Shown: piece by piece, positions 8,354-16,513 of the stretch | Position numbering within the stretch: the stretch's first letter is position 1 | Layout: each line of letters opens with the position of its first letter | Origin: Erwinia sp. SLM-02 | GTDB lineage: Bacteria; Pseudomonadota; Gammaproteobacteria; Enterobacterales; Enterobacteriaceae | Direction: 5' to 3' | Assembly (NCBI RefSeq): GCF_037450285.1 | Contig: NZ_JAQISN010000001.1 | Coordinates: 2,813,133-2,877,132, forward strand | DNA length: 64,000 nt | The notes under the pieces: model-generated | Told to the model about the DNA's origin: nothing | Seen by the model: only the letters and a program-made list of their open reading frames with translations | Database searches by the model: none | Position numbers and translations under genes: made by a program

Positions 8354-9742
8354 ATGAATACCAGAGTTATCCAGCTGAAATCCACAGCGTCTCCCCGCCA
8401 GTTCACTGACGTGGTTCCCGTTCCGTTGAGTGATGCAACGATGCTGGAACGTAAAAACAAAGTTCTGGCCCGCATGAAGGATGAAGGTTTTGACGCCATC
8501 CTGATCTATGCGGATAAGGAGCACGGGGGTAACTTTGAGTATCTCACGGGATTTTTCCCCCGCTTTGAAGAAGGCCTGCTACTGCTAGAACAAAGCGGTA
8601 AGGCTACGCTGATTCTGGGCAATGAAAATCTCAAAATGGCCGGCTATTCCCGCATTCCGGTCACGCTGAAGCACTGCCCGTACTTCTCGCTGCCTAATCA
8701 GCCCATGGATAATGAAGTCAGCATCGAGCGGCTGTTTATGGACATCGGCCTTAACGCGTTTACTAAACTCGGGCTGGTTGGCTGGAAAATGTTCACCTCC
8801 ACCTACGGCAACAACAAAAAGCTGTTTGATTTACCGAGTTTTATTGTCGATGCCGTCAGAAGCACGCTGCCTGCCGCATCCGCGCTGGAAAATGCCGCGC
8901 ACCTGTTCATTCGTGGCGACGGCGGCGCCCGCACCACCAATAATGAAAATGAAATCGCCCACTATGAATATGGCGCGAATCTGGCGTCCAACTGCGTCCT
9001 TAATGCGATGAACGCCGTTACGCCAGGCATTCGTGAAACGGAGCTGGGTAACTATCTGTCGGCAGAGGGGCAGTATCAGACCGTTGTGACCATTGCTGCT
9101 ACCGGGCAGCGCTTTGATAAGGCCAACTTTTTCCCGACCGACAAGCAGGTTGAACGCGGTCAGCCCGTCTCCCTGACGGCGGGATTTAAGGGCGGACTTT
9201 CCAGCCGGACGGGATTCGCCGTGGCGGATGAAAGTGAACTGCCGGCGAACCAGAAAGACTATCTGGACAGAGTGGCGAAACCCTATTTTGCGGCCGTCGC
9301 CACCTGGCTTGAGCAGATCCGGATTGGTATGCCCGGCGGCGAGATGTATGCGCTGATTGAAAAGGTGCTGGATAAAGAACGCTACGGCTGGCACCTGAAC
9401 CCCGGGCATCTGAGCGCGGATGAAGAGTGGATGTCTTCCCCGATTTACAACGGGTCGGCGGAAACGTTAAAAAGCGGCATGATTATGCAGATTGATATTA
9501 TCCCTACGGTGCCGGGCTATACCGGCGTGAGCGCGGAAGAGAGCATCGCGCTGGCGGACAGCACGCTGCAGGATAAAATCCAGACCGCTTATCCTGCGCT
9601 GTGGGAGAGGATCGCTGCCCGGCGCGACTACCTCCGCGATGAATTAAACATTCACCTGTCGGATGATGTCATTCCTTTATCCAACAGCGTCGCCTATCTG
9701 CGCCCCTTCCTGCTGGCAAAAGATCGCGCCCTGAGCTGCTAA
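8354..9742 (+). CDS. M24 (Xaa-Pro peptidase / creatinase fold) family protein, metal site degenerate
   Basis: This 462-residue protein has a creatinase-like N-domain (MLERKNKVLARMKDEGFDAILIYADKEHGGNFEYLTGF, about 28-70) and a C-terminal pita-bread domain (about 200-420). The usual pair of metal Asp residues seems absent: the strand that is normally LxDxG...SDxTRT reads SLTAGFKGGLSSRTGF. A His in LNPGH, an Asp in IDIIP and a Glu in GVSAEES remain. It may be a non-metallic relative (creatinase itself uses no metal) or a pseudo-enzyme. It follows deoR by 8 bp and ends at a strong terminator. I chose ATG 8354 (GAGGT upstream) over an ATG at 8342 that overlaps deoR. Confidence 0.8.
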   Translation: MNTRVIQLKSTASPRQFTDVVPVPLSDATMLERKNKVLARMKDEGFDAILIYADKEHGGNFEYLTGFFPRFEEGLLLLEQSGKATLILGNENLKMAGYSRIPVTLKHCPYFSLPNQPMDNEVSIERLFMDIGLNAFTKLGLVGWKMFTSTYGNNKKLFDLPSFIVDAVRSTLPAASALENAAHLFIRGDGGARTTNNENEIAHYEYGANLASNCVLNAMNAVTPGIRETELGNYLSAEGQYQTVVTIAATGQRFDKANFFPTDKQVERGQPVSLTAGFKGGLSSRTGFAVADESELPANQKDYLDRVAKPYFAAVATWLEQIRIGMPGGEMYALIEKVLDKERYGWHLNPGHLSADEEWMSSPIYNGSAETLKSGMIMQIDIIPTVPGYTGVSAEESIALADSTLQDKIQTAYPALWERIAARRDYLRDELNIHLSDDVIPLSNSVAYLRPFLLAKDRALSC

Positions 9743-9773
9743 GATCCTGTTTTCTGCCCGCAAAGCCGTCTTT

Positions 9774-9802
9774 AAATAAGGAACCGCAGTGGTTCCTTAT
9801 TT
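9774..9802 (+). terminator. Rho-independent terminator of the deoR-M24 unit
   Basis: A perfect 12-bp stem, AAATAAGGAACC (9774-9785) with GGTTCCTTATTT (9791-9802), encloses a 5-base loop and is followed by a pyrimidine-rich tail. The A-rich left arm means it could also work on the minus strand. Confidence 0.8.
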
Positions 9803-9941
9803 CCTTTCTGACGTACCCTTGCGGACTCTCTTACACCTCATCTCAAAACGCATTGACCATACTAAAATGCTCAATTTCAATCACCACTCTCAAAATCCTG
9901 CAGAAAAAAGATTAAGTTCAATCATAGAATCGTACTAAATG

Positions 9942-10008
9942 TGTGACGAGCGTCGATTAAAAATCTTTTGTGATTAAATAAAATCAAATTGATTTCACTT
10001 AATCACAA
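9942..10008. promoter_or_regulatory. Operator region of the kdgT-like operon: nested inverted repeats and a CRP-like site
   Basis: TTGTGATTAA (9968-9977) is repeated in inverse at 9999-10008. Exactly between the arms lies a second perfect palindrome, AAATCAA-A-TTGATTT (9981-9995). The outer arm ends 9 bases before the kdgT start, so binding here would block initiation. Upstream, TGTGA-N6-TCGAT (9942-9957) resembles a half-degenerate CRP site. The DeoR-family gene at the operon end is the likely binder (inference). Confidence 0.55.
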
Positions 10009-10017
10009 GGCAACCGC

Positions 10018-10968
10018 ATGAAGATCAAATCAACATTAGAAAAAATACCCGGCGGTATGATGCTGGTCCCTCTGATCATTGCCGCACTACTCAACACGTT
10101 TTGTCCAAAGGCACTGGAGATCGGAGGATTTACTACTGCTTTATTTAAACACGGCACCCTGCCTTTAATTGGCGCATTTCTGCTTTGTATGGGCGCGGGA
10201 ATTAGTTTCAAAGCCGCTCCTCAGGCGCTGCTACAGGGCGCCAGCATTACTTTTACTAAGGTCATTATCGGCGTGATGATTGGCTTTGGTATCGAATTTT
10301 TTTTTGGAAACCAGGGGATTTTCGGGCTGAGCAGCCTGGCGGTCATCGCGGCATTTGCTAACGCTAACGGTGGCCTGTATGCCGCACTGGTTGGCGAGTA
10401 CGGGACAGAGCGCGATGTAGGGGCCATCTCTATCCTCTCTCTTGGCGATGGCCCTTTATTTACGATGATTGCACTGGGTGCCGCGGGTATGGCCAATATC
10501 CCGCTAATGGCATTAGTCGCCGTCATCATCCCTATTCTGGTAGGAATGATCCTTGGCAATATCGACCCTGACATGCGTGATTTTCTGACACGAGGGGGGC
10601 CGGTACTCATCCCGCTGTTTGCTTTTTCAATTGGTGCCGGCATTGACCTTGATATGCTGTTAAAAGGTGGGATTGCGGGTATTTTCCTCGGCGTGATAAC
10701 CACCTTTGTGGGCGGGTTTTTCAATATTCGTGTTGACCGCCTGGTAGGCGGCAGTGGCGTGGCTGGCGCAGCAGCCTCCAGTACAGCAGGTAATGCCGTT
10801 GCTACCCCGTTTGCTATCGCCCAGGCCGACCCCTCCTTTGCTTCCGTCGCCGCTATTGCGACGCCGCTGGTTGCAACATCCGTCATTACTACAGCGATTC
10901 TGGCCCCGCTGTTAACCGCATGGGTAGCCAGGCGCAACCGCAGAACCGAACAGGAAACCAATGTATGA
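10018..10968 (+). CDS. KdgT-family 2-keto-3-deoxygluconate-type permease
   Basis: This 316-residue inner-membrane carrier of the KdgT family (proton symport of small sugar acids) has about ten hydrophobic segments and family-like stretches KIPGGMMLVPL (9-19), AAFANANGGLYAALVGEYG (about 115-133), ILSLGDGPLFTM and GSGVAGAAASSTAGNAVATP (about 240-260). It is first in a four-gene operon, and its stop overlaps the next start as ATGA. With the kinase and PdxA2-type dehydrogenase behind it, the substrate is more likely a four-carbon acid sugar such as threonate or erythronate than ketodeoxygluconate itself. Confidence 0.85.
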   Translation: MKIKSTLEKIPGGMMLVPLIIAALLNTFCPKALEIGGFTTALFKHGTLPLIGAFLLCMGAGISFKAAPQALLQGASITFTKVIIGVMIGFGIEFFFGNQGIFGLSSLAVIAAFANANGGLYAALVGEYGTERDVGAISILSLGDGPLFTMIALGAAGMANIPLMALVAVIIPILVGMILGNIDPDMRDFLTRGGPVLIPLFAFSIGAGIDLDMLLKGGIAGIFLGVITTFVGGFFNIRVDRLVGGSGVAGAAASSTAGNAVATPFAIAQADPSFASVAAIATPLVATSVITTAILAPLLTAWVARRNRRTEQETNV

Positions 10969-12242
10969 GAGCGCTGATAATCGCCGATGATTTTACCGGC
11001 GCTAATGATACGGGCATGCAGTTAGCGAAAAAAGGGGCCAGAACGGAAGTCGTGATGAACCGGTCTGTACGCGCTTCGTCACGTACCGATGTACTGGTAC
11101 TGAATACCGAGAGCCGGGGATTAAATGCGCAGGATGCCAGGCGTCAGGTTGCACAGGCTATGCAATCCGTAGCAGCTCAGATCGCCCTGACATCGTTGAT
11201 CCTCTACAAAAAAATCGACTCTACTCTACGCGGTAATCTGGGTGCAGAAATTGATGCCGCCATGCAAATCGGCAACCGTCGTATCGCAATTGTTGCCCCT
11301 GCGATTCCCAGCTTGGGCAGAACGACAGAGAACGGTGAATGCTGCGTGTACGGCATCCCACTGCTGGAAACCGAATTCGCCAGCGATCCGAAAACTCCGG
11401 TGCTCTCATCACGGATCAAAACGCTGATTGAAGCGCAAAGCCACTGCCCGGTTTCCGAAGTCAGCCTTTTGCAGGTGCAATCCGGCAATCTCGGCAAACA
11501 TCTGCAGCAGCTGATCCCCGCGCGGGGCGAATGTATCGTCGTCTGCGATGCCCGAACACATGACGATCTTGCCACTATAGCTAAGGCGGCGCTGTCACTC
11601 AGCGTAGCCCCTTTGTTGGTGGGAGCTGCGGGTCTGGCCGACGCTTTGCCGCCATCCCGTTACTGCACCCAAAGCATACTGCTACCCGTGCTGGTAGTGG
11701 CAGGCTCGATGAGCGAGGCCACGTGGCATCAGGTAGAACAGATTCGCCAGGCTCATCGTGCCGAAGTCGTGGACATTGACGTTCGCAGCCTGCTAGGCGT
11801 CGACAACGGTCGACAGCTCTCCGTACTGGTGGATAACAGCTGCCGCATTTTGTCAGCGGGTAAACACTGCATTTTGCGCACCTGTAGAACCCTGGAAGAA
11901 CGCAACAATATTCATTCCCTGTGCCAGGAATTTCATCTCTCCCAGCGCGAACTGGGTGAAACGCTGAGCCATATACTCGGCGCGCTGACGTTGCGAATAG
12001 TTGATGGCGCAAAAGTGGGGGCGCTATTCCTGACCGGTGGGGATATCGCCACTTCAGTGGCGCAGGCGCTGGGAGCCACAGGCTATCGTATTCAGGGGGA
12101 GGTCGCCCCCTGTATTCCGTGGGGAACCTTTATCAATAGCGAGATTGAAGACCTGCCCGTTATCACTAAGGCTGGCGGATTCGGTGCTGACAATACCCTC
12201 CAGAACGCTCTGGAATTTATCGAGGAAATGTATAGTGAATAA
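10965..12242 (+). CDS. Four-carbon acid sugar kinase (DUF1537; DtnK/OtnK type)
   Basis: This 425-residue cytosolic kinase phosphorylates C4 sugar acids (D-threonate, L-threonate, D-erythronate) at O4. The N-terminal domain starts RALIIADDFTGANDTGMQ (2-19) and contains KKIDSTLRGNLGAEI (about 86-100). The C-terminal nucleotide domain has VVAGSMSEATW (about 244), FLTGGDIATS (about 352) and a glycine-rich KAGGFGADN (about 404). ATG 10965 overlaps the permease stop, which fixes the start. Family knowledge pairs this kinase with PdxA2, the next gene. The exact stereoisomer cannot be read from sequence. Confidence 0.88.
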   Translation: MRALIIADDFTGANDTGMQLAKKGARTEVVMNRSVRASSRTDVLVLNTESRGLNAQDARRQVAQAMQSVAAQIALTSLILYKKIDSTLRGNLGAEIDAAMQIGNRRIAIVAPAIPSLGRTTENGECCVYGIPLLETEFASDPKTPVLSSRIKTLIEAQSHCPVSEVSLLQVQSGNLGKHLQQLIPARGECIVVCDARTHDDLATIAKAALSLSVAPLLVGAAGLADALPPSRYCTQSILLPVLVVAGSMSEATWHQVEQIRQAHRAEVVDIDVRSLLGVDNGRQLSVLVDNSCRILSAGKHCILRTCRTLEERNNIHSLCQEFHLSQRELGETLSHILGALTLRIVDGAKVGALFLTGGDIATSVAQALGATGYRIQGEVAPCIPWGTFINSEIEDLPVITKAGGFGADNTLQNALEFIEEMYSE

Positions 12243-13218
12243 ACATGTTATCGCCGTCACAATGGGTGATGCGGCCGGAATTGGCCCGGAAATTATCGTA
12301 AAATCTTTAATGGCTCCAGAACTGGACGGCGCACCGATCGTTGTCGTCGGCTGCCTCCGCACGTTTCAGCGTCAGCAGCGTCTGGAAATCGTTCCGACGG
12401 CCCATTTTCGTTCAATCGCAAAAGTGAGTGAGGCATGCTTTGAGTCAGGCGTTATTCACGTGATTGATGAACCCGCGGCATCACCCGACACGCTGATTGC
12501 GGGAGAGGTGCAGGACCAGGCTGGCGACCTGGCTTTCCGCTGCATTAAACGCGCGACTGAGCTGGCCATGAGCCACGACGTGCAGGCCATTGCCACCGCT
12601 CCTCTTAACAAGGAAGCGCTGCACCTTGCGGGGCATATGTATCCTGGCCATACCGAACTCCTGGCCACCCTGACCGGTAGCAAAGACTACGCCATGGTGC
12701 TTTACACCGACAGGCTCAAAGTCATTCACGTCACGACCCATATTGCGTTGAGGAAGTTTTTAGATACGCTTAACCAGCAACGTATTGAAACGGTTGTCAA
12801 TATTGCCGATGAGTTTCTTAAACGCGTTGGCATTGCGCGCCCCCGAATTGCAGTGGCAGGAGTAAACCCCCACGCAGGAGAGAACGGGCTTTTCGGCACG
12901 GAAGAGATCGAAATCGTTGCACCCGCTATTTCCGTAATGCAGAAAAAAGGCGTTGATGTCTCCGGTCCCTGCCCGCCGGACACCGTGTTTTTACAGGCAT
13001 ATGAAGGCAAATACGATATGGTCGTGGCCATGTATCACGATCAGGGCCACATTCCACTAAAGCTGCTGGGTTTTTACGATGGCATCAACATTACCGCCGG
13101 CCTGCCGTTTCTGCGAACCTCATGCGATCACGGTACGGCCTTTGATATCGCATGGACAGGAAAAGCGAAACCTGAGAGCATGATAGCCTCTATCCAACTT
13201 GCGATGAAACTGGCTTAA
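12235..13218 (+). CDS. pdxA2: PdxA2-type 4-phospho-threonate/erythronate dehydrogenase
   Basis: This 327-residue PdxA-family oxidoreductase probably oxidises the 4-phosphorylated C4 acid; the product decarboxylates to dihydroxyacetone phosphate. Visible motifs are VTMGDAAGIGPEI (8-20), the metal-binding His in YPGHTELLA (about 137-145), VNPHAGENGLFGTEE (about 210) and MYHDQGHIPLKLLGF (about 266-280). GTG 12235 overlaps the kinase stop by 8 bases and has GAGGAA just upstream; the frame is open further upstream inside the kinase gene, but that part is not PdxA-like. PdxA itself (pyridoxine synthesis) is an alternative, but the kinase and permease context favours catabolism. Confidence 0.85.
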   Translation: MNKHVIAVTMGDAAGIGPEIIVKSLMAPELDGAPIVVVGCLRTFQRQQRLEIVPTAHFRSIAKVSEACFESGVIHVIDEPAASPDTLIAGEVQDQAGDLAFRCIKRATELAMSHDVQAIATAPLNKEALHLAGHMYPGHTELLATLTGSKDYAMVLYTDRLKVIHVTTHIALRKFLDTLNQQRIETVVNIADEFLKRVGIARPRIAVAGVNPHAGENGLFGTEEIEIVAPAISVMQKKGVDVSGPCPPDTVFLQAYEGKYDMVVAMYHDQGHIPLKLLGFYDGINITAGLPFLRTSCDHGTAFDIAWTGKAKPESMIASIQLAMKLA

Positions 13219-13224
13219 GTATCT

Positions 13225-14007
13225 ATGATTAAAGGACAAGATCGCCTGGAACGCATTGTCGAATTTATTCGCGGCCATAATCTGGTGACGGTAGAACAGC
13301 TGGTTGAGTTTATCGGCTCCTCGCCGGCAACGATTCGACGCGACCTGATCAAGCTTGATAATGTCGGAACGATATCCCGCGTTCATGGGGGGGTTGTCTT
13401 TAATCGGCCCATTACCAGCCAGCCGACTACCTATGAAAAACTGGCCATCAATCATGCTGAAAAGCTCTCGATTGCCGCGCAGGCCGCGCAGCTTATTCGA
13501 GATGGCGATGCGGTCGTGCTTGATGCCGGTACGACCATGATGGAGCTGGCGCGTAGAATTACCCACCTCTCTCTGCGGGTAATCACCGTTGATCTGCATA
13601 TCGCGCTATTCCTGTCCGCCTTTAAGAATATTGAGGTCAGCATTATTGGTGGGCGAATTGATGACAGTAGCCAGTCGTGCACCGGACCGCACGGCTGCTT
13701 ACTGCTGCAGAGCGTTTATCCCGATGTGGCGTTTATGAGCTGTAACTCATGGAGCCTTGAGAAAGGAGTTACCACGCCAACGGAAGACAAAGCCAGGCTT
13801 AAACAAAGTGTTATCGCTAATGCACGCCAGAAGATTTTGCTGGCGGACAGCGGAAAATATCATGCCTGGTCGCTCTACAGCGTGGCGCCGCTTGCGGCAT
13901 TTTCAACCATCATCACCGACAACCACCTACCCGCAGACATCGCCAGTGGGCTGAAGGCGGAAGGCATTTCGTTGACGACGGCCGAGGTAGAAGTACCGCA
14001 AGGGTAA
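13225..14007 (+). CDS. DeoR-family regulator of the threonate-type operon
   Basis: This 260-residue protein has an N-terminal winged helix (VTVEQLVEFIGSSPATIRRDLIKLDN, about 20-45, then ISRVHGGVVF) and a C-terminal effector domain with DAGTTMMELAR (about 98) and KILLADSGKYH (about 208). It lies 6 bp after pdxA2 and is last in the operon, a common place for an autoregulated local repressor. Its stop is 1 bp from the convergent gntR stop, with no terminator hairpin between them. Its likely target is the nested inverted repeat before kdgT. Confidence 0.88.
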   Translation: MIKGQDRLERIVEFIRGHNLVTVEQLVEFIGSSPATIRRDLIKLDNVGTISRVHGGVVFNRPITSQPTTYEKLAINHAEKLSIAAQAAQLIRDGDAVVLDAGTTMMELARRITHLSLRVITVDLHIALFLSAFKNIEVSIIGGRIDDSSQSCTGPHGCLLLQSVYPDVAFMSCNSWSLEKGVTTPTEDKARLKQSVIANARQKILLADSGKYHAWSLYSVAPLAAFSTIITDNHLPADIASGLKAEGISLTTAEVEVPQG

Positions 14008-14008
14008 A

Positions 14009-14680
14009 TCAGAAATCCGCCTTCAGCCCCTGCGGCGCAATGAAGATTTCCATATTCTCGCGGGATAGCTCCCAGTGTTCGAACACCAGGTCGACCACGG
14101 CCTGCTCGTCCCGCGCTTCGATAGCAACGATAAAGGCATCATGATGCTCGGAAGCAAGCTGCAGCCGGCGTTCCATATCGGCGTTCTGCGGGCGGAAGAA
14201 GGTGTGGCCAATACGGCAGTGGTCGATCAGCAGTCGGCCGAGGCTCGGCTGAAGATAGGGGTTACCCGCCATCTCGCCCATGATTTCATGAAAACGGTTG
14301 TTCTCCAGCGCCAGCGCTTCGGCGTCGCGACTTTGCACCGCTTTACGGAAGCGCTTCTGCGTCTCCTTCAGCGCTTTCATCTGCGAGGGTTTGTAATTCT
14401 GCACCGCCAGGCGCCCGGTTGCCGCGTAGATCATCGGCGCAACGAGGAAGAAATTGCGCAGGCTGGAGTGGCTCATCGGGATCACCCGCACGCCGCGTTT
14501 TTCAACGATTTCCAGATAGCCTTCACCGGCCAGCCGCTGAAAAACCTCTCTTACCGGCGTGCGTGATAAGCCGTACTGTGCCGTCAGGCTGGCTTCGTCC
14601 AGCAGCTCATCGGGATCGAGTTCCATGGTTAAAATGAGACGCTTTAAATCCTCATAAAGTGCGACTTTACCCGATCTCAA
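14009..14680 (-). CDS. GntR-family (FCD) transcriptional regulator
   Basis: This 223-residue protein has an N-terminal winged helix (LLDEASLTAQYGLSRTPVREVFQRLAGEGYLEIVEKRGVRVIPM, about 26-70) and an all-helical FCD ligand domain (about 80-215) with the metal-type pattern NRFHEIM and later ASEHHDAFIVAI. It lies downstream of the aldehyde dehydrogenase and DapA-like genes on the same strand, 327 bp away, with its own upstream region. A GTATAC motif occurs both there (14763-14768) and in front of the DapA-like gene (17530-17535), which supports it as their regulator. Confidence 0.88.
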   Translation of the reverse strand: MRSGKVALYEDLKRLILTMELDPDELLDEASLTAQYGLSRTPVREVFQRLAGEGYLEIVEKRGVRVIPMSHSSLRNFFLVAPMIYAATGRLAVQNYKPSQMKALKETQKRFRKAVQSRDAEALALENNRFHEIMGEMAGNPYLQPSLGRLLIDHCRIGHTFFRPQNADMERRLQLASEHHDAFIVAIEARDEQAVVDLVFEHWELSRENMEIFIAPQGLKADF

Positions 14681-15007
14681 TGTTGCCTCCTGACGTGACG
14701 ATCTTCAAATCCTGCACGCGAAATGCGCCGTTCCAATAGTAATTAACCTACAGAAAAAGTGCGTATACAGCAAAAATAATTCAAAAATTTCATGCGATAC
14801 CTGGATCGACATAACGTTTTCAATAATTTAGTAAGAATAGTGGATTATCAATAAGTAAAGAGATGACGTGTCGGGGGATTTTTACCACATCTGGAATAAA
14901 ATTCAGGCGGAAAAAGGGGGGAAACGCTGGCGCTAAGGCCAGAGTTTTTGCATGAAATGCTGCCGGTCCATCCGGGCCGGCAGCAGGGAACGGGTTCAAC
15001 GCGAGCG
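14681..15007. other. Intergenic region: gntR promoter and aldH terminator
   Basis: No coding frame is evident. It holds the AT-rich gntR upstream region, with GTATAC at 14763-14768, and at its right end a GC-rich hairpin that follows the aldehyde dehydrogenase stop. Confidence 0.6.
14959..14984 (-). terminator. Hairpin after the aldehyde dehydrogenase gene
   Basis: GCTGCCGGTCC (14959-14969) pairs with GGGCCGGCAGC (14974-14984), with one G-T pair, around a 4-base loop. It lies 24 bp past the aldH stop. The following T-run is weak, so termination may be partial or Rho-assisted. Confidence 0.5.
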
Positions 15008-16504
15008 TTATTCGCCCGGGACGTCAATCCAGATGGTTTTCAGCTCGGTGTACTGATCCAGCGCGAAGGCGGATTTATCACGCCCGCCAAAGCCGGACTG
15101 CTTGTAGCCGCCGAACGGCGTGGTGGCATCCCCTTCACCGAAGCAGTTCACCGTGACCGTACCGGCGCGCACGGCGCGGGAGACGCGAATGGCGCGGTTC
15201 AGCTTGCCGGTATAGACCGACGCCGCCAGGCCGTAAGGCGTGTCGTTCGCCAGCGCAATCGCTTCGGCTTCGGTTTTGAAGGTGGTGATGCACAGCACCG
15301 GCCCGAAGATCTCCTCGCGGAACAGCGCGCTCTGCGGCGTCACGCCGTCGATCACCGTTGGCTGGACGTAAATACCGTTTTCGGTATCGCCGCCCTGCAC
15401 AATGCGCAGCCCTTCCTGACGCGCCGTTTCCAGATAGCCGCTGACCTTGCTGAAGTGATCGGCAGAGATCATGGTGCCCAGGCGGTTTTCCGGATCGAGC
15501 GGGTTGCCCATCGGCCAGCTGCCGATCTGTTCAGCGATCAGCGCCAGCAGACGGTCTTTGACCCCTTCCTGCACCAGCAGGCGCGAGGTGGCCGAGCAGT
15601 TTTCACCCATGTTCCAGAACGCACCGTTCAGCACGTGCCCGGCAACGGTCGCCAGATCTTCCGCATCATCAAACACCACCGCCGGGTTTTTACCGCCGCA
15701 CTCCAGCACCACTTTTTTCAGGTTGGAATCCGCCGAATAGTGCAGGAAGCGGCGTCCGGTGGCGGTGGAGCCGGTGAAGCTCACCATATCGATATCCGCA
15801 TGCAGGCCAATCGGCTCGCCCACGTCCTTACCGGTGCCGGTAACGATATTCAGTACGCCGGCAGGTACGCCCGCCTCGAAGGCCAGTTCGGCCACGCGCA
15901 GCGAGGTCAGTGAGGTCTGTTCAGCGGGTTTCACCACCACCGAGCAGCCTGCGGCCAGCGCCGGGCCGATTTTCCACGCCAGCATCAGCAGCGGGAAGTT
16001 CCACGGCAGCACGCAGCCCACCACGCCAATCGGCTCACGCACCACCAGCGCCATCGCGCCGTTGCCCACCGGGGCGGTGTGGTCGTAAAGCTTATCGATC
16101 GCTTCCGCGTACCATTTGATGATGTGAATGGTTTCCGGCACGTCTACCGCCAGGCATTCGCTCACCGGCTTACCGCTGTCGAGGCTTTCCAGCACCGCCA
16201 GCTCGGTCACTTCCTGCTCCATCAGCGCCGCCAGCTTCAGCAGCACCGCTTTACGTTCGCCCGGCGGCAGCTGGCTCCAGCTTCCGGCGTCAAAGGCGGC
16301 GCGTGCGGCATCAACGGCGCTGTTCACGTCGGCGATGTCGCAGGCGGCGAGATCGGCCAGTAATTCACCGGTCGCCGGATTGGTGGTCGGCAGGGTTTTG
16401 CCGGAGGCAGCCGCCACAAAGCGGCCGTTGATAAATGCCTTGTCGGCAAATTTCAGGCCCTGAACCACGCCGGCAACATCGTTTAAATTCTGAATCTGAG
16501 TCAT
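15008..16504 (-). CDS. NAD(P)-dependent aldehyde dehydrogenase (PuuC/AldA-like)
   Basis: This 498-residue ALDH-superfamily enzyme has a Rossmann glycine motif (FTGSTATGRRFL, about 244), the general-base Glu in LECGGKNP (about 267) and the catalytic Cys in GENCSATSRL (about 302). The N-terminal NPATGELLADLAACDIADVN and the overall length recall PuuC (gamma-glutamyl-aminobutyraldehyde dehydrogenase). The gene follows the DapA-like gene by 9 bp, so in context it probably oxidises the aldehyde released by that enzyme, for example an alpha-ketoglutarate semialdehyde-type product. The substrate is inferred, not read. Confidence 0.88.
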   Translation of the reverse strand: MTQIQNLNDVAGVVQGLKFADKAFINGRFVAAASGKTLPTTNPATGELLADLAACDIADVNSAVDAARAAFDAGSWSQLPPGERKAVLLKLAALMEQEVTELAVLESLDSGKPVSECLAVDVPETIHIIKWYAEAIDKLYDHTAPVGNGAMALVVREPIGVVGCVLPWNFPLLMLAWKIGPALAAGCSVVVKPAEQTSLTSLRVAELAFEAGVPAGVLNIVTGTGKDVGEPIGLHADIDMVSFTGSTATGRRFLHYSADSNLKKVVLECGGKNPAVVFDDAEDLATVAGHVLNGAFWNMGENCSATSRLLVQEGVKDRLLALIAEQIGSWPMGNPLDPENRLGTMISADHFSKVSGYLETARQEGLRIVQGGDTENGIYVQPTVIDGVTPQSALFREEIFGPVLCITTFKTEAEAIALANDTPYGLAASVYTGKLNRAIRVSRAVRAGTVTVNCFGEGDATTPFGGYKQSGFGGRDKSAFALDQYTELKTIWIDVPGE

Positions 16505-16513
16505 GCTATCCCC

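Noticed and set aside
14948..15913. Long open frame on the plus strand (about 320 codons) opposite the aldehyde dehydrogenase
   Set aside because: The minus strand encodes a full ALDH with catalytic motifs; the opposite frame is Arg/His/Gln-rich without any domain, a typical antisense shadow of a GC-rich gene.
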